DNA of 64,000 nucleotides, from NCBI GenBank assembly GCA_045643285.1, contig JAZUKN010000102.1, forward strand, positions 62,001-126,000. The letters run 5' to 3'. The DNA is from UMGS1696 sp045643285 (GTDB taxonomy: Bacteria; Bacillota; Clostridia; Oscillospirales; CAG-272). The number at the start of each line of letters is the position of its first letter. The first letter of the stretch is position 1. The position numbers were made by a program, and so were the translations under genes. Positions 1 to 7,833 of the stretch are shown here, in pieces. Below the pieces are notes generated by a model. That model was not told the origin of the DNA and made no database searches. It saw nothing but the letters and a program-made list of their open reading frames with translations.

Positions 1-1
1 C

Positions 2-646
2 ATCTCTCCGGTAAGCTCTATTCCTGCCGTGCTTGCGGGAATTATTCCGGATGTTTCACTCGGGAATATGGTCATTGTTGTGTACTGCGTTCTTGTACTC
101 GCACAATTCATCGTACTGCGTAAAAAATTCAAATGGAAAAATATTCTCGGCGTGCCTGTTGCATTGATTTTCGGACTTATGGTTGATTTTACCGGAGTTG
201 CGGCATATAACATCAAAATCGGAACGATTGATCTCGGTATTCCGTATACTTTCAACGGTCTTCTCATAAACTTTCCGAAGCCTTCGGGCATTGTGATGCA
301 GTTCGTCTATCTTTTCGCCAGTATGATAATCATAGGTATCGGAGTGTTCATATACCTCAGGCCGAAGCTCGTTCCGATGCCGGCTGAAGGGCTTGCTGCC
401 GCACTGTCCGAAGTGTCGTCAAAGCCGTTCGGCAACTGCAAAACGCTTGTCGATGTATCGCTTATCGTTATCGCACTTGTGCTTCAGGTGATCTTTCTCG
501 GCGGATTCGGTTCTCTTTGGATCGGTAAGGGGATCGTCGGGATCGGAACCATCCTTGCCGCGGTTCTTGTCGGACAGATAGTGAAACTACTGTCAAAGCT
601 CTGCGGAAAACAGTTTGATAAATTACTTGAAAGAATAGCCGCTTAA
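2..646 (+). CDS. YczE/DUF6198-family membrane protein, 5'-truncated
   Basis: The reading frame is open to the left window edge and already resembles the family before the first usable start (GTG at 29), so the gene begins outside the window. The visible 214 residues hold about four hydrophobic segments and the pattern of the YczE/YyaS/DUF6198 group of integral membrane proteins: a Ser/Pro-rich loop, then a segment ending in charged RKKFK residues, then LIFGLMVDFTG. No biochemical function is established for this family. The gene ends with a short intrinsic terminator that overlaps its stop codon, so it is probably the last gene of its transcript. Confidence 0.6.
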   Translation: MSPVSSIPAVLAGIIPDVSLGNMVIVVYCVLVLAQFIVLRKKFKWKNILGVPVALIFGLMVDFTGVAAYNIKIGTIDLGIPYTFNGLLINFPKPSGIVMQFVYLFASMIIIGIGVFIYLRPKLVPMPAEGLAAALSEVSSKPFGNCKTLVDVSLIVIALVLQVIFLGGFGSLWIGKGIVGIGTILAAVLVGQIVKLLSKLCGKQFDKLLERIAA

Positions 647-658
647 CAGCGGTTTTTC
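638..658 (+). terminator. intrinsic terminator overlapping the stop codon
   Basis: A GCCGCT/AGCGGT stem with a 4-nt loop is followed by a run of T. The TAA stop of the upstream membrane-protein gene lies in the loop. Confidence 0.6.
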
Positions 659-713
659 TTCTGAAATTTGAAATGATATTTCGGTATTTGTCTGAGTCTG
701 CAACAAAACCCAC

Positions 714-742
714 TTGACAAAGCATATTCAGCGGAGTACTAT
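714..742 (+). promoter_or_regulatory. sigma-A promoter of the alpha/beta hydrolase gene
   Basis: TTGACA (714-719), a 17-nt spacer and TACTAT (737-742) lie about 35 nt upstream of the GTG start. Confidence 0.75.
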
Positions 743-777
743 TTAAGTGTAAATATCACATAACGGAGGACAGAAAC

Positions 778-1701
778 GTGGAAAAAAACGAATTTTATTT
801 TCTTTCATCGGACGGGCACACAAATCTCAGAGCTATCGAGTGGAAAGCGGAAGAGACAAAGGCTGTAGTCGAGCTTGTTCACGGAATCGCCGAGCATATC
901 GAAAGATATGACGAATTTGCATCATTCCTCGCCGAAAAAGGCATCACAGTCGTCGGATTCGATCTTCTCGGTCACGGCAAAAGCGCGGCAAAAGAAGAAG
1001 ACCTCGGTTTTTTCGCAGAGGACGACGGCTGGTTCAAAAACGTCGAAGACGTTAACTCGCTTCGCCGCCTGACCGCCGAAAAATACCCCGATAAGCCGTA
1101 CTTTATCCTCGGACACAGTATGGGCTCGTTTCTTGTCAGAACGTATATCACAAAATACGCTGAAGGACTCGCAGGCGCGATCATAAGTGGTACGGGAGCA
1201 AATCCCGAGCCCGTGCTTTTCCTCGGCAGAGCAGTTGCAAAAGCCGTTATGAAGAAAGGCGGCATTCGCGCGAGAAGCGAAATGATACGCAAAATGTGCT
1301 TCGGCTCGTACAATAAAGAAATCGAAAACCCGAAGAACGAGAACGAATGGCTTTCGCGCGACCTTTCGGTATCCGAAAAATACTGCGCAGATCCTCTTTG
1401 CGGATTTTTGCCGTGCGCCGAAGTCTATTATGAAATGTTCCGCGGGATCTCGTATATCCAGAAGAAAGAGAACATCGCTAAAGTCCCGAAAAATCTGCCG
1501 ATGTTCTTCTTCTCGGGATCAATGGATCCTGTCGGCGGATACTCAGACGGCGTAATCAGGGCGTATAACAGCTACAATAATGCCGGCTTGACCGACACAA
1601 AGATCAAGCTGTACGCCGGTGGACGGCACGAAATGCTCAACGAAACGAACAAAAACGAGGTATACGCGGACGTTCTTGAATGGATAGAGTCAAAAATCTG
1701 A
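778..1701 (+). CDS. alpha/beta hydrolase, monoacylglycerol-lipase / lysophospholipase type
   Basis: A 307-residue cytosolic serine hydrolase of the Hydrolase_4 (serine aminopeptidase S33-like) group. The oxyanion region is VHGIAEH near residues 34-40. The nucleophile elbow GHSMGS puts the catalytic Ser at 114. The acid is probably Asp250 (in GSMDPVGG) and the base His284 (in GGRHEMLNE), so the triad is complete. GTG is taken as start because CGGAGGA sits at the right distance and the family pattern begins at once (SSDGHTNLRA). Relatives hydrolyse monoacylglycerols or lysophospholipids, but the substrate here is inferred only. It has its own promoter and appears monocistronic. Confidence 0.85.
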   Translation: MEKNEFYFLSSDGHTNLRAIEWKAEETKAVVELVHGIAEHIERYDEFASFLAEKGITVVGFDLLGHGKSAAKEEDLGFFAEDDGWFKNVEDVNSLRRLTAEKYPDKPYFILGHSMGSFLVRTYITKYAEGLAGAIISGTGANPEPVLFLGRAVAKAVMKKGGIRARSEMIRKMCFGSYNKEIENPKNENEWLSRDLSVSEKYCADPLCGFLPCAEVYYEMFRGISYIQKKENIAKVPKNLPMFFFSGSMDPVGGYSDGVIRAYNSYNNAGLTDTKIKLYAGGRHEMLNETNKNEVYADVLEWIESKI

Positions 1702-1731
1702 CGAAATCAGACATAAATTCATATAAAGGGA

Positions 1732-1760
1732 TTGAAAAATCACGATACTGATGATATAAT
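1732..1760 (+). promoter_or_regulatory. sigma-A promoter upstream of the STAS gene
   Basis: TTGAAA (1732-1737), a 17-nt spacer and TATAAT (1755-1760). It could also supply the riboswitch-controlled purine genes downstream, since no closer promoter is evident. Confidence 0.7.
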
Positions 1761-1823
1761 CATATCATAAAATGAATCGTTGTATCTTGATCGTTTAATT
1801 TGCAAACCGTAAGGAGAAACCAA

Positions 1824-2120
1824 ATGGAAATAATCAAAAACTCAGCAGACTGCTCCCTTGCTCTTGCGCTTATAGGCAGACTTGACACCACGACCGCACC
1901 CCAGCTTGAAGAAATTATAAAAAACGAGCTTGAGGGAGTCGGCGAGCTTTCTCTTGATTTTGAAAAGCTCGAATACATATCATCTGCCGGACTTCGCGTG
2001 CTTCTTGCAGCACAGAAGATCATGAACAAGCAGGGAAACATGGTGATCAGAAACGCGAACGCCGACATTAAGGAAGTGTTCGACATCACCGGTTTTGCCG
2101 ATATTCTCACGATAGAATAA
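1824..2120 (+). CDS. STAS-domain protein (anti-sigma-factor antagonist type)
   Basis: A 98-residue single-domain protein matching the SpoIIAA/RsbV anti-anti-sigma family. The phosphorylatable serine motif is YISSAGLRVLL, with the candidate Ser at 54. In known relatives a serine-kinase anti-sigma factor phosphorylates this residue and so releases or traps a sigma factor. ATG at 1824 is chosen over TTG at 1800 because AAGGAG precedes it. No partner kinase or sigma factor is adjacent, unlike the spoIIA or rsb operons, so the partner is encoded elsewhere. The gene stands between its own promoter and a ZTP riboswitch. Confidence 0.85.
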   Translation: MEIIKNSADCSLALALIGRLDTTTAPQLEEIIKNELEGVGELSLDFEKLEYISSAGLRVLLAAQKIMNKQGNMVIRNANADIKEVFDITGFADILTIE

Positions 2121-2142
2121 CAGTTCTTCAAAGGAACAAAAC

Positions 2143-2254
2143 GAACCGCGCTGTGACTGACGGAAGAACGTGGAGGACCACGGAGAAGCAGATGCGGAAT
2201 AAGCCGACCGTCTGGGCACAATCTGACTGAGTGAGGTCGGACTGTGCCTTTTTG
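2143..2254 (+). ncRNA. ZTP (pfl) riboswitch with terminator expression platform
   Basis: The stretch carries pfl-motif hallmarks: TGACTGACGGAAGAACGTGG, a central ACCACGG/GAAGC element, and the conserved 3' CCGACCGTCTGGGCA block. The 3' end runs straight into a terminator stem (arms 2215-2227 and 2236-2248, one mismatch) followed by five T. The GGCA bases of the aptamer pseudoknot are part of that stem, so ligand binding and termination should be mutually exclusive. Known ZTP riboswitches sense ZMP/ZTP, which build up when 10-formyl-THF is short, and switch on purine and folate genes. The genes downstream are exactly that set. Confidence 0.88.
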
Positions 2255-2288
2255 TTCAGATAATTTATTTTTAGTTAGGAGAAAAAAT

Positions 2289-3017
2289 ATGGATCCGTAT
2301 AAGATAAACGACTTTTCGTCAATTCTCTCGGGGAACACATACCCCGGCAGAGGTATTGTCATCGGCAAAACGCCCGACGGGACAAAGTCCTGCGCCGCGT
2401 ATTTCATAATGGGACGGAGCGAGAACTCGCGTAACCGCGTAATCACCGAAAAAGGCGGAATCGTTCGCACAGAGCCGTTCGACAGCACAAAGGTCGAAGA
2501 CCCGTCGCTGATCATTTATAACGCGATGCGGAAATGGAGAAACAACCTCATCGTCACAAACGGCGATCAGACCGATACGCTTTTCAACTGCCTCTCGAAC
2601 GGCAAAACATTTGAAAAAGCTCTTGAAACGCGCGATTTCGAGCCGGATTCACCGAACCTCACGCCACGAATCAGCGGTATGATCACATTTGAGGACGGCG
2701 ATTTTTCGTATAAACTCAACATTATCAAGAGCGTTGACGAACAGGGAACAGCTTCCGTCAGATATAATTACTGTTATCCGTCTGTCAGAGGACTCGGACA
2801 TTTCATCCATACTTATATCTCGGACGGCGAGCCGCTTCCGCCGTTCACCGGAGAGCCGAAGCGCGTTGTAATCGACGATTCGATAGACACATTCACCGAA
2901 AAGCTCTGGAACGCGCTTGATAAGGATAACAGAATCTCGCTTTACGTCCGTTATACCGACCTTGCAACGGGCAAAGAAGAAAACCGACTTCTAAATAAAA
3001 ACGGAGACGCCAAATGA
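2289..3017 (+). CDS. purO: IMP cyclohydrolase, PurO-like
   Basis: A 242-residue protein with the N-terminal pattern of the PurO/IMP_cyclohyd family (YPGRGIVIGKTPDGTK followed by a conserved SENSRNR). The family closes FAICAR to IMP, the last step of de novo purine synthesis. It is best known in archaea, while most bacteria use the MGS-like half of bifunctional PurH. ATG at 2289 has a TTAGGAG ribosome site. Its 3' end overlaps the AICAR formyltransferase by 4 nt (ATGA), so the two separate proteins together replace PurH. Expression is probably gated by the ZTP riboswitch just upstream. The symbol is by family resemblance only. Confidence 0.8.
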   Translation: MDPYKINDFSSILSGNTYPGRGIVIGKTPDGTKSCAAYFIMGRSENSRNRVITEKGGIVRTEPFDSTKVEDPSLIIYNAMRKWRNNLIVTNGDQTDTLFNCLSNGKTFEKALETRDFEPDSPNLTPRISGMITFEDGDFSYKLNIIKSVDEQGTASVRYNYCYPSVRGLGHFIHTYISDGEPLPPFTGEPKRVVIDDSIDTFTEKLWNALDKDNRISLYVRYTDLATGKEENRLLNKNGDAK

Positions 3018-4198
3018 AAGAATTTGAACTGAAATACGGCTGTAACCCGAATCAGAAACCGGCGAAAATATATATGGAAAACGGCGGCGAACTTCCTATA
3101 GAAGTGCTGAACGGTCGCCCGGGATATATCAATTTTCTCGACGCATTCAATTCATGGCAGCTTGTCAAAGAGCTGAAAGAGGCACTCGGCTTGCCGGCTG
3201 TGGCATCGTTCAAGCACGTCAGCCCGACCTCAGCCGCAGTGGGGATACCGCTTCCCGAAAAGCTCAAAAAAGCCTGCTTCGTCGACGATATTGCGGAGCT
3301 TGATTCATCACCGCTTGCTTCGGCTTACGCAAGAGCAAGAGGGACTGACAGAATGTCTTCGTTCGGCGATTGGGTTGCTCTGTCCGACGTGTGCGACGTG
3401 ACGACTGCAAAGCTCTTAAAGCGCGAAGTTTCCGACGGCATTATCGCGCCGGGATACGAGCCGGAAGCACTTGAAATCCTCAAAACAAAGCGTAAGGGCG
3501 GCTATAATATCGTAAAGATCAATCCCGATTACATACCGGAGCCGGTTGAACATAAGCAGGTATTCGGTATCACATTCGAGCAGGGAAGAAACAACTTTAC
3601 CGTCAACCGCGAACTACTCACGAATATCGTCACGGAGGCGAAAAAACTGCCGGAGAGCGCGGTCCGCGACCTCATAATCTCGCTCATCACTCTGAAATAT
3701 ACGCAGTCGAACTCGGTCTGCTACGCTTATGACGGACAGGCAATAGGCGTGGGCGCAGGTCAGCAGTCACGCATCCACTGCACACGGCTCGCCGGAACAA
3801 AAGCAGACACATGGTTCCTCCGACAGCACGAAAAAGTCCTTTCATTGCCGTTTAAAGCGGAGCTCGGACGCCCCGACAGAGATAACGTCATCGACGGATA
3901 TATCAATCAGAACGAAGAGAACGTGTGCGCGGACGGAGTGTGGGAGAAATACTTCACCGAAAAGCCGGAGCGTCTGACGGAGAGCGAAAAGCGCGAATAT
4001 CTCTCAAAGATCGACGGCGTGTCCCTCGGCTCGGACGCATTCTTCCCGTTTGACGACAATATCGAGAGAGCAAAACGGAGCGGAGTCAGATACATAGCAG
4101 AGCCGGGCGGTTCGATCCGCGACGACTGCGTAATAAACTGCTGTAATAAATACTGTATCACAATGGCATTCACGGGAATGAGACTGTTCCACCATTAA
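3014..4198 (+). CDS. stand-alone AICAR formyltransferase
   Basis: A 394-residue homologue of the C-terminal half of PurH, lacking the IMP-cyclohydrolase (MGS) half. It transfers the formyl group of 10-formyl-THF to AICAR. Family motifs are visible: KHVSPTSAAVG with the catalytic Lys-His pair, AIGVGAGQQSRIHCTRLAG, and SDAFFPFDDNIERA followed by GGSIRDD. The length matches stand-alone bacterial AICARFTs. The start overlaps the end of the PurO-like gene by 4 nt, indicating translational coupling. The formyl donor is made by the next gene, fhs. Confidence 0.92.
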   Translation: MKEFELKYGCNPNQKPAKIYMENGGELPIEVLNGRPGYINFLDAFNSWQLVKELKEALGLPAVASFKHVSPTSAAVGIPLPEKLKKACFVDDIAELDSSPLASAYARARGTDRMSSFGDWVALSDVCDVTTAKLLKREVSDGIIAPGYEPEALEILKTKRKGGYNIVKINPDYIPEPVEHKQVFGITFEQGRNNFTVNRELLTNIVTEAKKLPESAVRDLIISLITLKYTQSNSVCYAYDGQAIGVGAGQQSRIHCTRLAGTKADTWFLRQHEKVLSLPFKAELGRPDRDNVIDGYINQNEENVCADGVWEKYFTEKPERLTESEKREYLSKIDGVSLGSDAFFPFDDNIERAKRSGVRYIAEPGGSIRDDCVINCCNKYCITMAFTGMRLFHH

Positions 4199-4216
4199 TA
4201 TTAAAAGGAGAACATC

Positions 4217-5893
4217 ATGGCATACAAAACCGATATTGAAATAGCTCAGGAATGTTCACTGAAACCCATAACCGAGATCGCAAAGCGCGCACACGTCGAC
4301 GAAAAGTACCTCGAACAGTACGGCAGATATAAGGCGAAAGTCGATCCGGCACTGCTCAGAGAGACTGACAGGGAGGACGGCAAGCTCGTCCTTGTCACGG
4401 CAATAACGCCGACACCTGCAGGAGAGGGAAAAACCACAACTACGATAGGACTTGCCGACGGTCTTGCGCGGATCGGTAAGGACGTGACTGTTGCACTAAG
4501 AGAACCGTCGCTCGGACCGGTTTTCGGTGTAAAAGGCGGTGCGGCAGGCGGCGGATACGCTCAGGTAGTTCCTATGGAGGATATCAACCTCCATTTCACG
4601 GGTGACTTTCACGCGATAGGCGCGGCAAATAACCTCCTCGCCGCGATGCTCGATAACCATATCCAGCAGGGAAACGCGCTCGGAATCGACGTTCGCAAAA
4701 TCACATGGAAACGGTGTGTCGACATGAACGACAGACAGCTCCGATTCATCGTCGACGGTATGGGCGGAAAGGCGAACGGCACGCCGCGTGAAGACGGATT
4801 TGACATAACAGTCGCGTCCGAGATAATGGCGGTGTTCTGCCTCGCTACGTCGATCAGCGACCTCAAAGAACGGCTCTCGCGCATCATAGTCGGATATACC
4901 TACGACGACCAGCCCGTGACTGCCGGCGACATAAAGGCAGTCGGCGCGATGACGGCACTTCTCAAGGATGCGATAAAGCCGAACCTCGTGCAGACGCTTG
5001 AGGGAACTCCCGCATTCGTCCACGGCGGACCTTTTGCGAATATCGCGCATGGATGCAACTCCGTAATGGCGACGAAAATGGCGCTGAAAATGGGCGACTA
5101 TACCGTAACGGAAGCAGGCTTCGGCGCAGACCTCGGTGCGGAAAAATTCCTCGATATAAAATGCCGCACTGCCGGACTGAAACCCGACGCAGTAGTTGTC
5201 GTCGCAACGGTGCGTGCGCTCAAAATGCACGGCGGACGCGCGAAGACCGAGCTTGCAGAAGAAGACCTCGACGCGCTTGAAAAGGGTATCCCGAACCTTT
5301 TACGCCATGTTTCAAATATCAAAAACGTGTACGGACTGCCGTGCGTCGTTGCAGTCAACCGCTTCCCGACGGACACCGACTGTGAGATCGAGTTCATCGT
5401 CTCGAAATGTCGCTCGCTCGGCGTGAATACCGTTCTGTCTACCGTATGGGCTGAGGGCGGCAAGGGCGGAGAAGCACTCGCACGCGAGGTTGTCCGCCTC
5501 TGCGAAGAAGAAACAGCCGATTTCCGCTTCTCTTACGACCTCGACTGCTCCATTGAAGAAAAGATCGAAACCGTAGTAAAGCGCATCTACGGCGGTGACG
5601 GCATCACCGTTATGCCGAACGCAAAAAAGCAGATCGCACAGCTTGAGTCCCTCGGCTTTGGCGGCCTGCCCGTGTGTATCGCAAAAACGCAGTATTCGTT
5701 CTCCGACGATCCGTCAAAACTCGGCGCACCGACGGGATTTACCGTTACAGTAAAGAACGTCAAAGTGTCCGCCGGAGCCGGATTCATCGTCGTAATGACC
5801 GGCGACATCCTCACAATGCCGGGACTGCCGAAAAAACCGGCGGCTGAGAACATCGACGTCGACGAGAACGGCAGAATAACAGGACTGTTCTGA
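4217..5893 (+). CDS. fhs: formate-tetrahydrofolate ligase
   Basis: A 558-residue full-length ATP-dependent ligase that makes 10-formyl-THF from formate and THF. The P-loop segment TPTPAGEGKTTTTIGLA lies at residues 64-80, followed by the family signature REPSLGPVFGVKGGAAGGGY. AAAAGGAG precedes the ATG by 8 nt. It is the third gene of the riboswitch-led operon and supplies the co-substrate of the AICAR formyltransferase, so one signal (ZMP/ZTP build-up) would raise both enzyme and donor. In anaerobic Clostridia it also links to formate and one-carbon metabolism. Confidence 0.97.
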   Translation: MAYKTDIEIAQECSLKPITEIAKRAHVDEKYLEQYGRYKAKVDPALLRETDREDGKLVLVTAITPTPAGEGKTTTTIGLADGLARIGKDVTVALREPSLGPVFGVKGGAAGGGYAQVVPMEDINLHFTGDFHAIGAANNLLAAMLDNHIQQGNALGIDVRKITWKRCVDMNDRQLRFIVDGMGGKANGTPREDGFDITVASEIMAVFCLATSISDLKERLSRIIVGYTYDDQPVTAGDIKAVGAMTALLKDAIKPNLVQTLEGTPAFVHGGPFANIAHGCNSVMATKMALKMGDYTVTEAGFGADLGAEKFLDIKCRTAGLKPDAVVVVATVRALKMHGGRAKTELAEEDLDALEKGIPNLLRHVSNIKNVYGLPCVVAVNRFPTDTDCEIEFIVSKCRSLGVNTVLSTVWAEGGKGGEALAREVVRLCEEETADFRFSYDLDCSIEEKIETVVKRIYGGDGITVMPNAKKQIAQLESLGFGGLPVCIAKTQYSFSDDPSKLGAPTGFTVTVKNVKVSAGAGFIVVMTGDILTMPGLPKKPAAENIDVDENGRITGLF

Positions 5894-5907
5894 TATAAGC
5901 AAAACAA

Positions 5908-5948
5908 AAGTCCGATCCACCTGCACGATGGACCGGACTTCTTCTGTT
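5908..5948. terminator. bidirectional terminator between fhs and the phosphodiesterase gene
   Basis: A 12-bp stem (AAGTCCGATCCA / TGGACCGGACTT, one mismatch) lies between two convergent genes. T-rich tracts follow it on both strands (CTTCTGTTCT on plus, CTTTTGTTTT on minus). Confidence 0.8.
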
Positions 5949-5957
5949 CTGTTAAGT

Positions 5958-7616
5958 TTACTTTACGTAGTATTCCTTGAGCTTTGCGATTTCTTCCGGC
6001 TCAAGTGCTTTCGAGAAGATGAGAAGATCGTCGATCTCTCCGGAGATCGCAATTTCGTACCTGCCTGTGCCGTCCTGACCGAAGTTGAGCGGCATACCTG
6101 TGTTGAACGCACCTTCCGTGATGCCTTTCTTGTACCAGTCGGAGGAGATCTCCTCGAAGTTCGAGTAGTACGTCACCTTGTGCGAATATCTGTCGATAAC
6201 GACCGTGATATAGTTCCAGCGAGTGAAGTCAGCCGGTTCGCTGTAGTCATAATCGTGACGGTAGTAATTTTTTTCGGTCTTTCTCTTTGAAATATTGAAC
6301 TTCGACGCACCGTTGTAGATGAACGCGAAGCCGTCGTTGTCACCGTTCGACCAGTCCTTGTTCGAGAAGATAACGGGATCCCCTGTGATGCCGTCGTCGA
6401 GCTTGAGCCAGAACGAGATCGTAATGTCGTTGTTGTCGTCACCGAAGTCGATGTTCTTCAGCGAGAGATAACCCTCGGACGATACTCTCAGCGCATTGCC
6501 GTAGTATCCTTCGGGGTAGTAGACCGTGCCAACTGTTTCTGCTTCGATGCCGTTTTTGATGTCAGCGAGTCCGTCGTCGAAGAACAGCCCCGTCATAAGA
6601 GAATCCATGTCGATGTAGTTTTCGATTCCGGCTTCCGTTCCCATTTCGGGAGTCTTTGCGGATTCGTGCTCGGCGATTTCGTCAGCCGGACGAACGGCAG
6701 GAGTCATGTTGTCGAGGAAAAGATTCTGCGGAATGAACGAATCCCAGTTTTCTTCGTTTCCCGGGAAGTTCAGCGCGTAGGAAACGATAGCGGCAAGGTC
6801 GCGTCCGAAAAGCGCAAGGTCGCCTGTTTTGTTGACGGATACGCCGTGTGCGCCGAAGAAGGTGTTCATTTCTCCGTCTGTTGCGCCGCCGTGGGAATAT
6901 TCGTAACCGCCGTGGTCTGCGGTAATGATGAGCAGGGTATTCTTCTCGATTCCGGCTTTCTGAATCGATTCGTAGATCTCGCCGACGTAGCCGTCAACAG
7001 TTTCTATCTGCTTCAGATAAGCCTCGGAGCCGTACTTTTCGGAGTGACCCTCGTGGTCAACGGAGTCGAACTGTATGAAGAACAGATTCGGCTTCTTGTC
7101 TTCGATGTATGTGCAGATCCTGCCGATAAGCTCATTATCAACGCCCGTGTCGAACGTTACGTCGAGATTTTTTTCAACGATGCCGGTGTTGATCGGATTC
7201 CAGTTGGAGAAAGAACCGATCTCTGCGTCCGGATAGGCTTCTCTCATCATTTTGAAGATCGTCGGATAGTTCGGATTGCTGTACGGTGTGTGCGAAACCG
7301 TGTCGTTCGTCAGCTTGTGCTGATACGGCTTGACTCCCGTGAGCATCGAACCCCAGCACTGTGCGCTGATAGACGGTGTGGCGGCACGGCAGTAGTCTGT
7401 CCACGCACCGTTTTCGATGAATATTTTGTCCATGTTCGGTGTGTTGCAGTCCTTGTGGAAGTTGCCCGCACCGTCGACGCCTATGATGATGACGTGTTCA
7501 TAGGTGTATCTCTTTGAAAAGTCGATTTTCTGTTCCTGTTTGCCGCCGAGTGCTCCGCCCTCAAAGAGGAGGAAGAACGAAATGGCAGCCGCGATAAAGT
7601 TTTTTGCCTTAAACAT
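5958..7616 (-). CDS. secreted type I phosphodiesterase / alkaline-phosphatase-superfamily protein with LamG domain
   Basis: A 552-residue exported protein. The signal peptide covers residues 1-25. A nucleotide-pyrophosphatase/phosphodiesterase-type catalytic domain follows to about residue 310. Metal ligands are visible as Asp48 (GVDGAG), Asp184/His188/His191 (DSVDHEGH) and Asp234/His235 (TADHGG). The nucleophile should be a Ser or Thr in ATPSISAQ (80-86), with Ser84 best placed. Residues 345-550 resemble a LamG/concanavalin-type lectin domain (ITISFWLKLDD, GEIDDLLIFSKAL). ATG at 7616 is chosen because AAAGGAG precedes it and the signal peptide starts there. The likely role is release of phosphate from extracellular nucleotides or phosphodiesters, with the lectin domain binding glycan. 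Substrate unknown. Confidence 0.85.
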   Translation of the reverse strand: MFKAKNFIAAAISFFLLFEGGALGGKQEQKIDFSKRYTYEHVIIIGVDGAGNFHKDCNTPNMDKIFIENGAWTDYCRAATPSISAQCWGSMLTGVKPYQHKLTNDTVSHTPYSNPNYPTIFKMMREAYPDAEIGSFSNWNPINTGIVEKNLDVTFDTGVDNELIGRICTYIEDKKPNLFFIQFDSVDHEGHSEKYGSEAYLKQIETVDGYVGEIYESIQKAGIEKNTLLIITADHGGYEYSHGGATDGEMNTFFGAHGVSVNKTGDLALFGRDLAAIVSYALNFPGNEENWDSFIPQNLFLDNMTPAVRPADEIAEHESAKTPEMGTEAGIENYIDMDSLMTGLFFDDGLADIKNGIEAETVGTVYYPEGYYGNALRVSSEGYLSLKNIDFGDDNNDITISFWLKLDDGITGDPVIFSNKDWSNGDNDGFAFIYNGASKFNISKRKTEKNYYRHDYDYSEPADFTRWNYITVVIDRYSHKVTYYSNFEEISSDWYKKGITEGAFNTGMPLNFGQDGTGRYEIAISGEIDDLLIFSKALEPEEIAKLKEYYVK

Positions 7617-7647
7617 TTTTGTGTCTCCTTTGATTTGATCTGAATCT

Positions 7648-7676
7648 ATTTTATCATATCCGCGCAGAAAATTCAA
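7648..7676 (-). promoter_or_regulatory. sigma-A promoter of the secreted phosphodiesterase
   Basis: On the minus strand TTGAAT, a 17-nt spacer and TAAAAT lie about 30 nt upstream of the ATG. Confidence 0.65.
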
Positions 7677-7775
7677 GGCGGAAATATGATTTTTTGTTCT
7701 AAATATAAATCCATGTCAGTATTCCGGACAGAAAAAACGTTCTGAACCAAAGAACGACGAAAAGGACCGCACCGC

Positions 7776-7804
7776 TTGAAAAATGTGGCATAGTGTGTTA
7801 TACT
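7776..7804 (+). promoter_or_regulatory. sigma-A promoter of the MATE gene
   Basis: TTGAAA (7776-7781), a 17-nt spacer and TATACT (7799-7804) lie 30 nt upstream of the ATG. Confidence 0.65.
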
Positions 7805-7833
7805 GAAGCATCACTTATTTACGGAAGCGCAAA

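Noticed and set aside
6666..7517. 283-codon plus-strand frame inside the phosphodiesterase gene
   Set aside because: Val/Arg-rich translation without motifs. The minus-strand gene has a signal peptide, metal ligands and a promoter.
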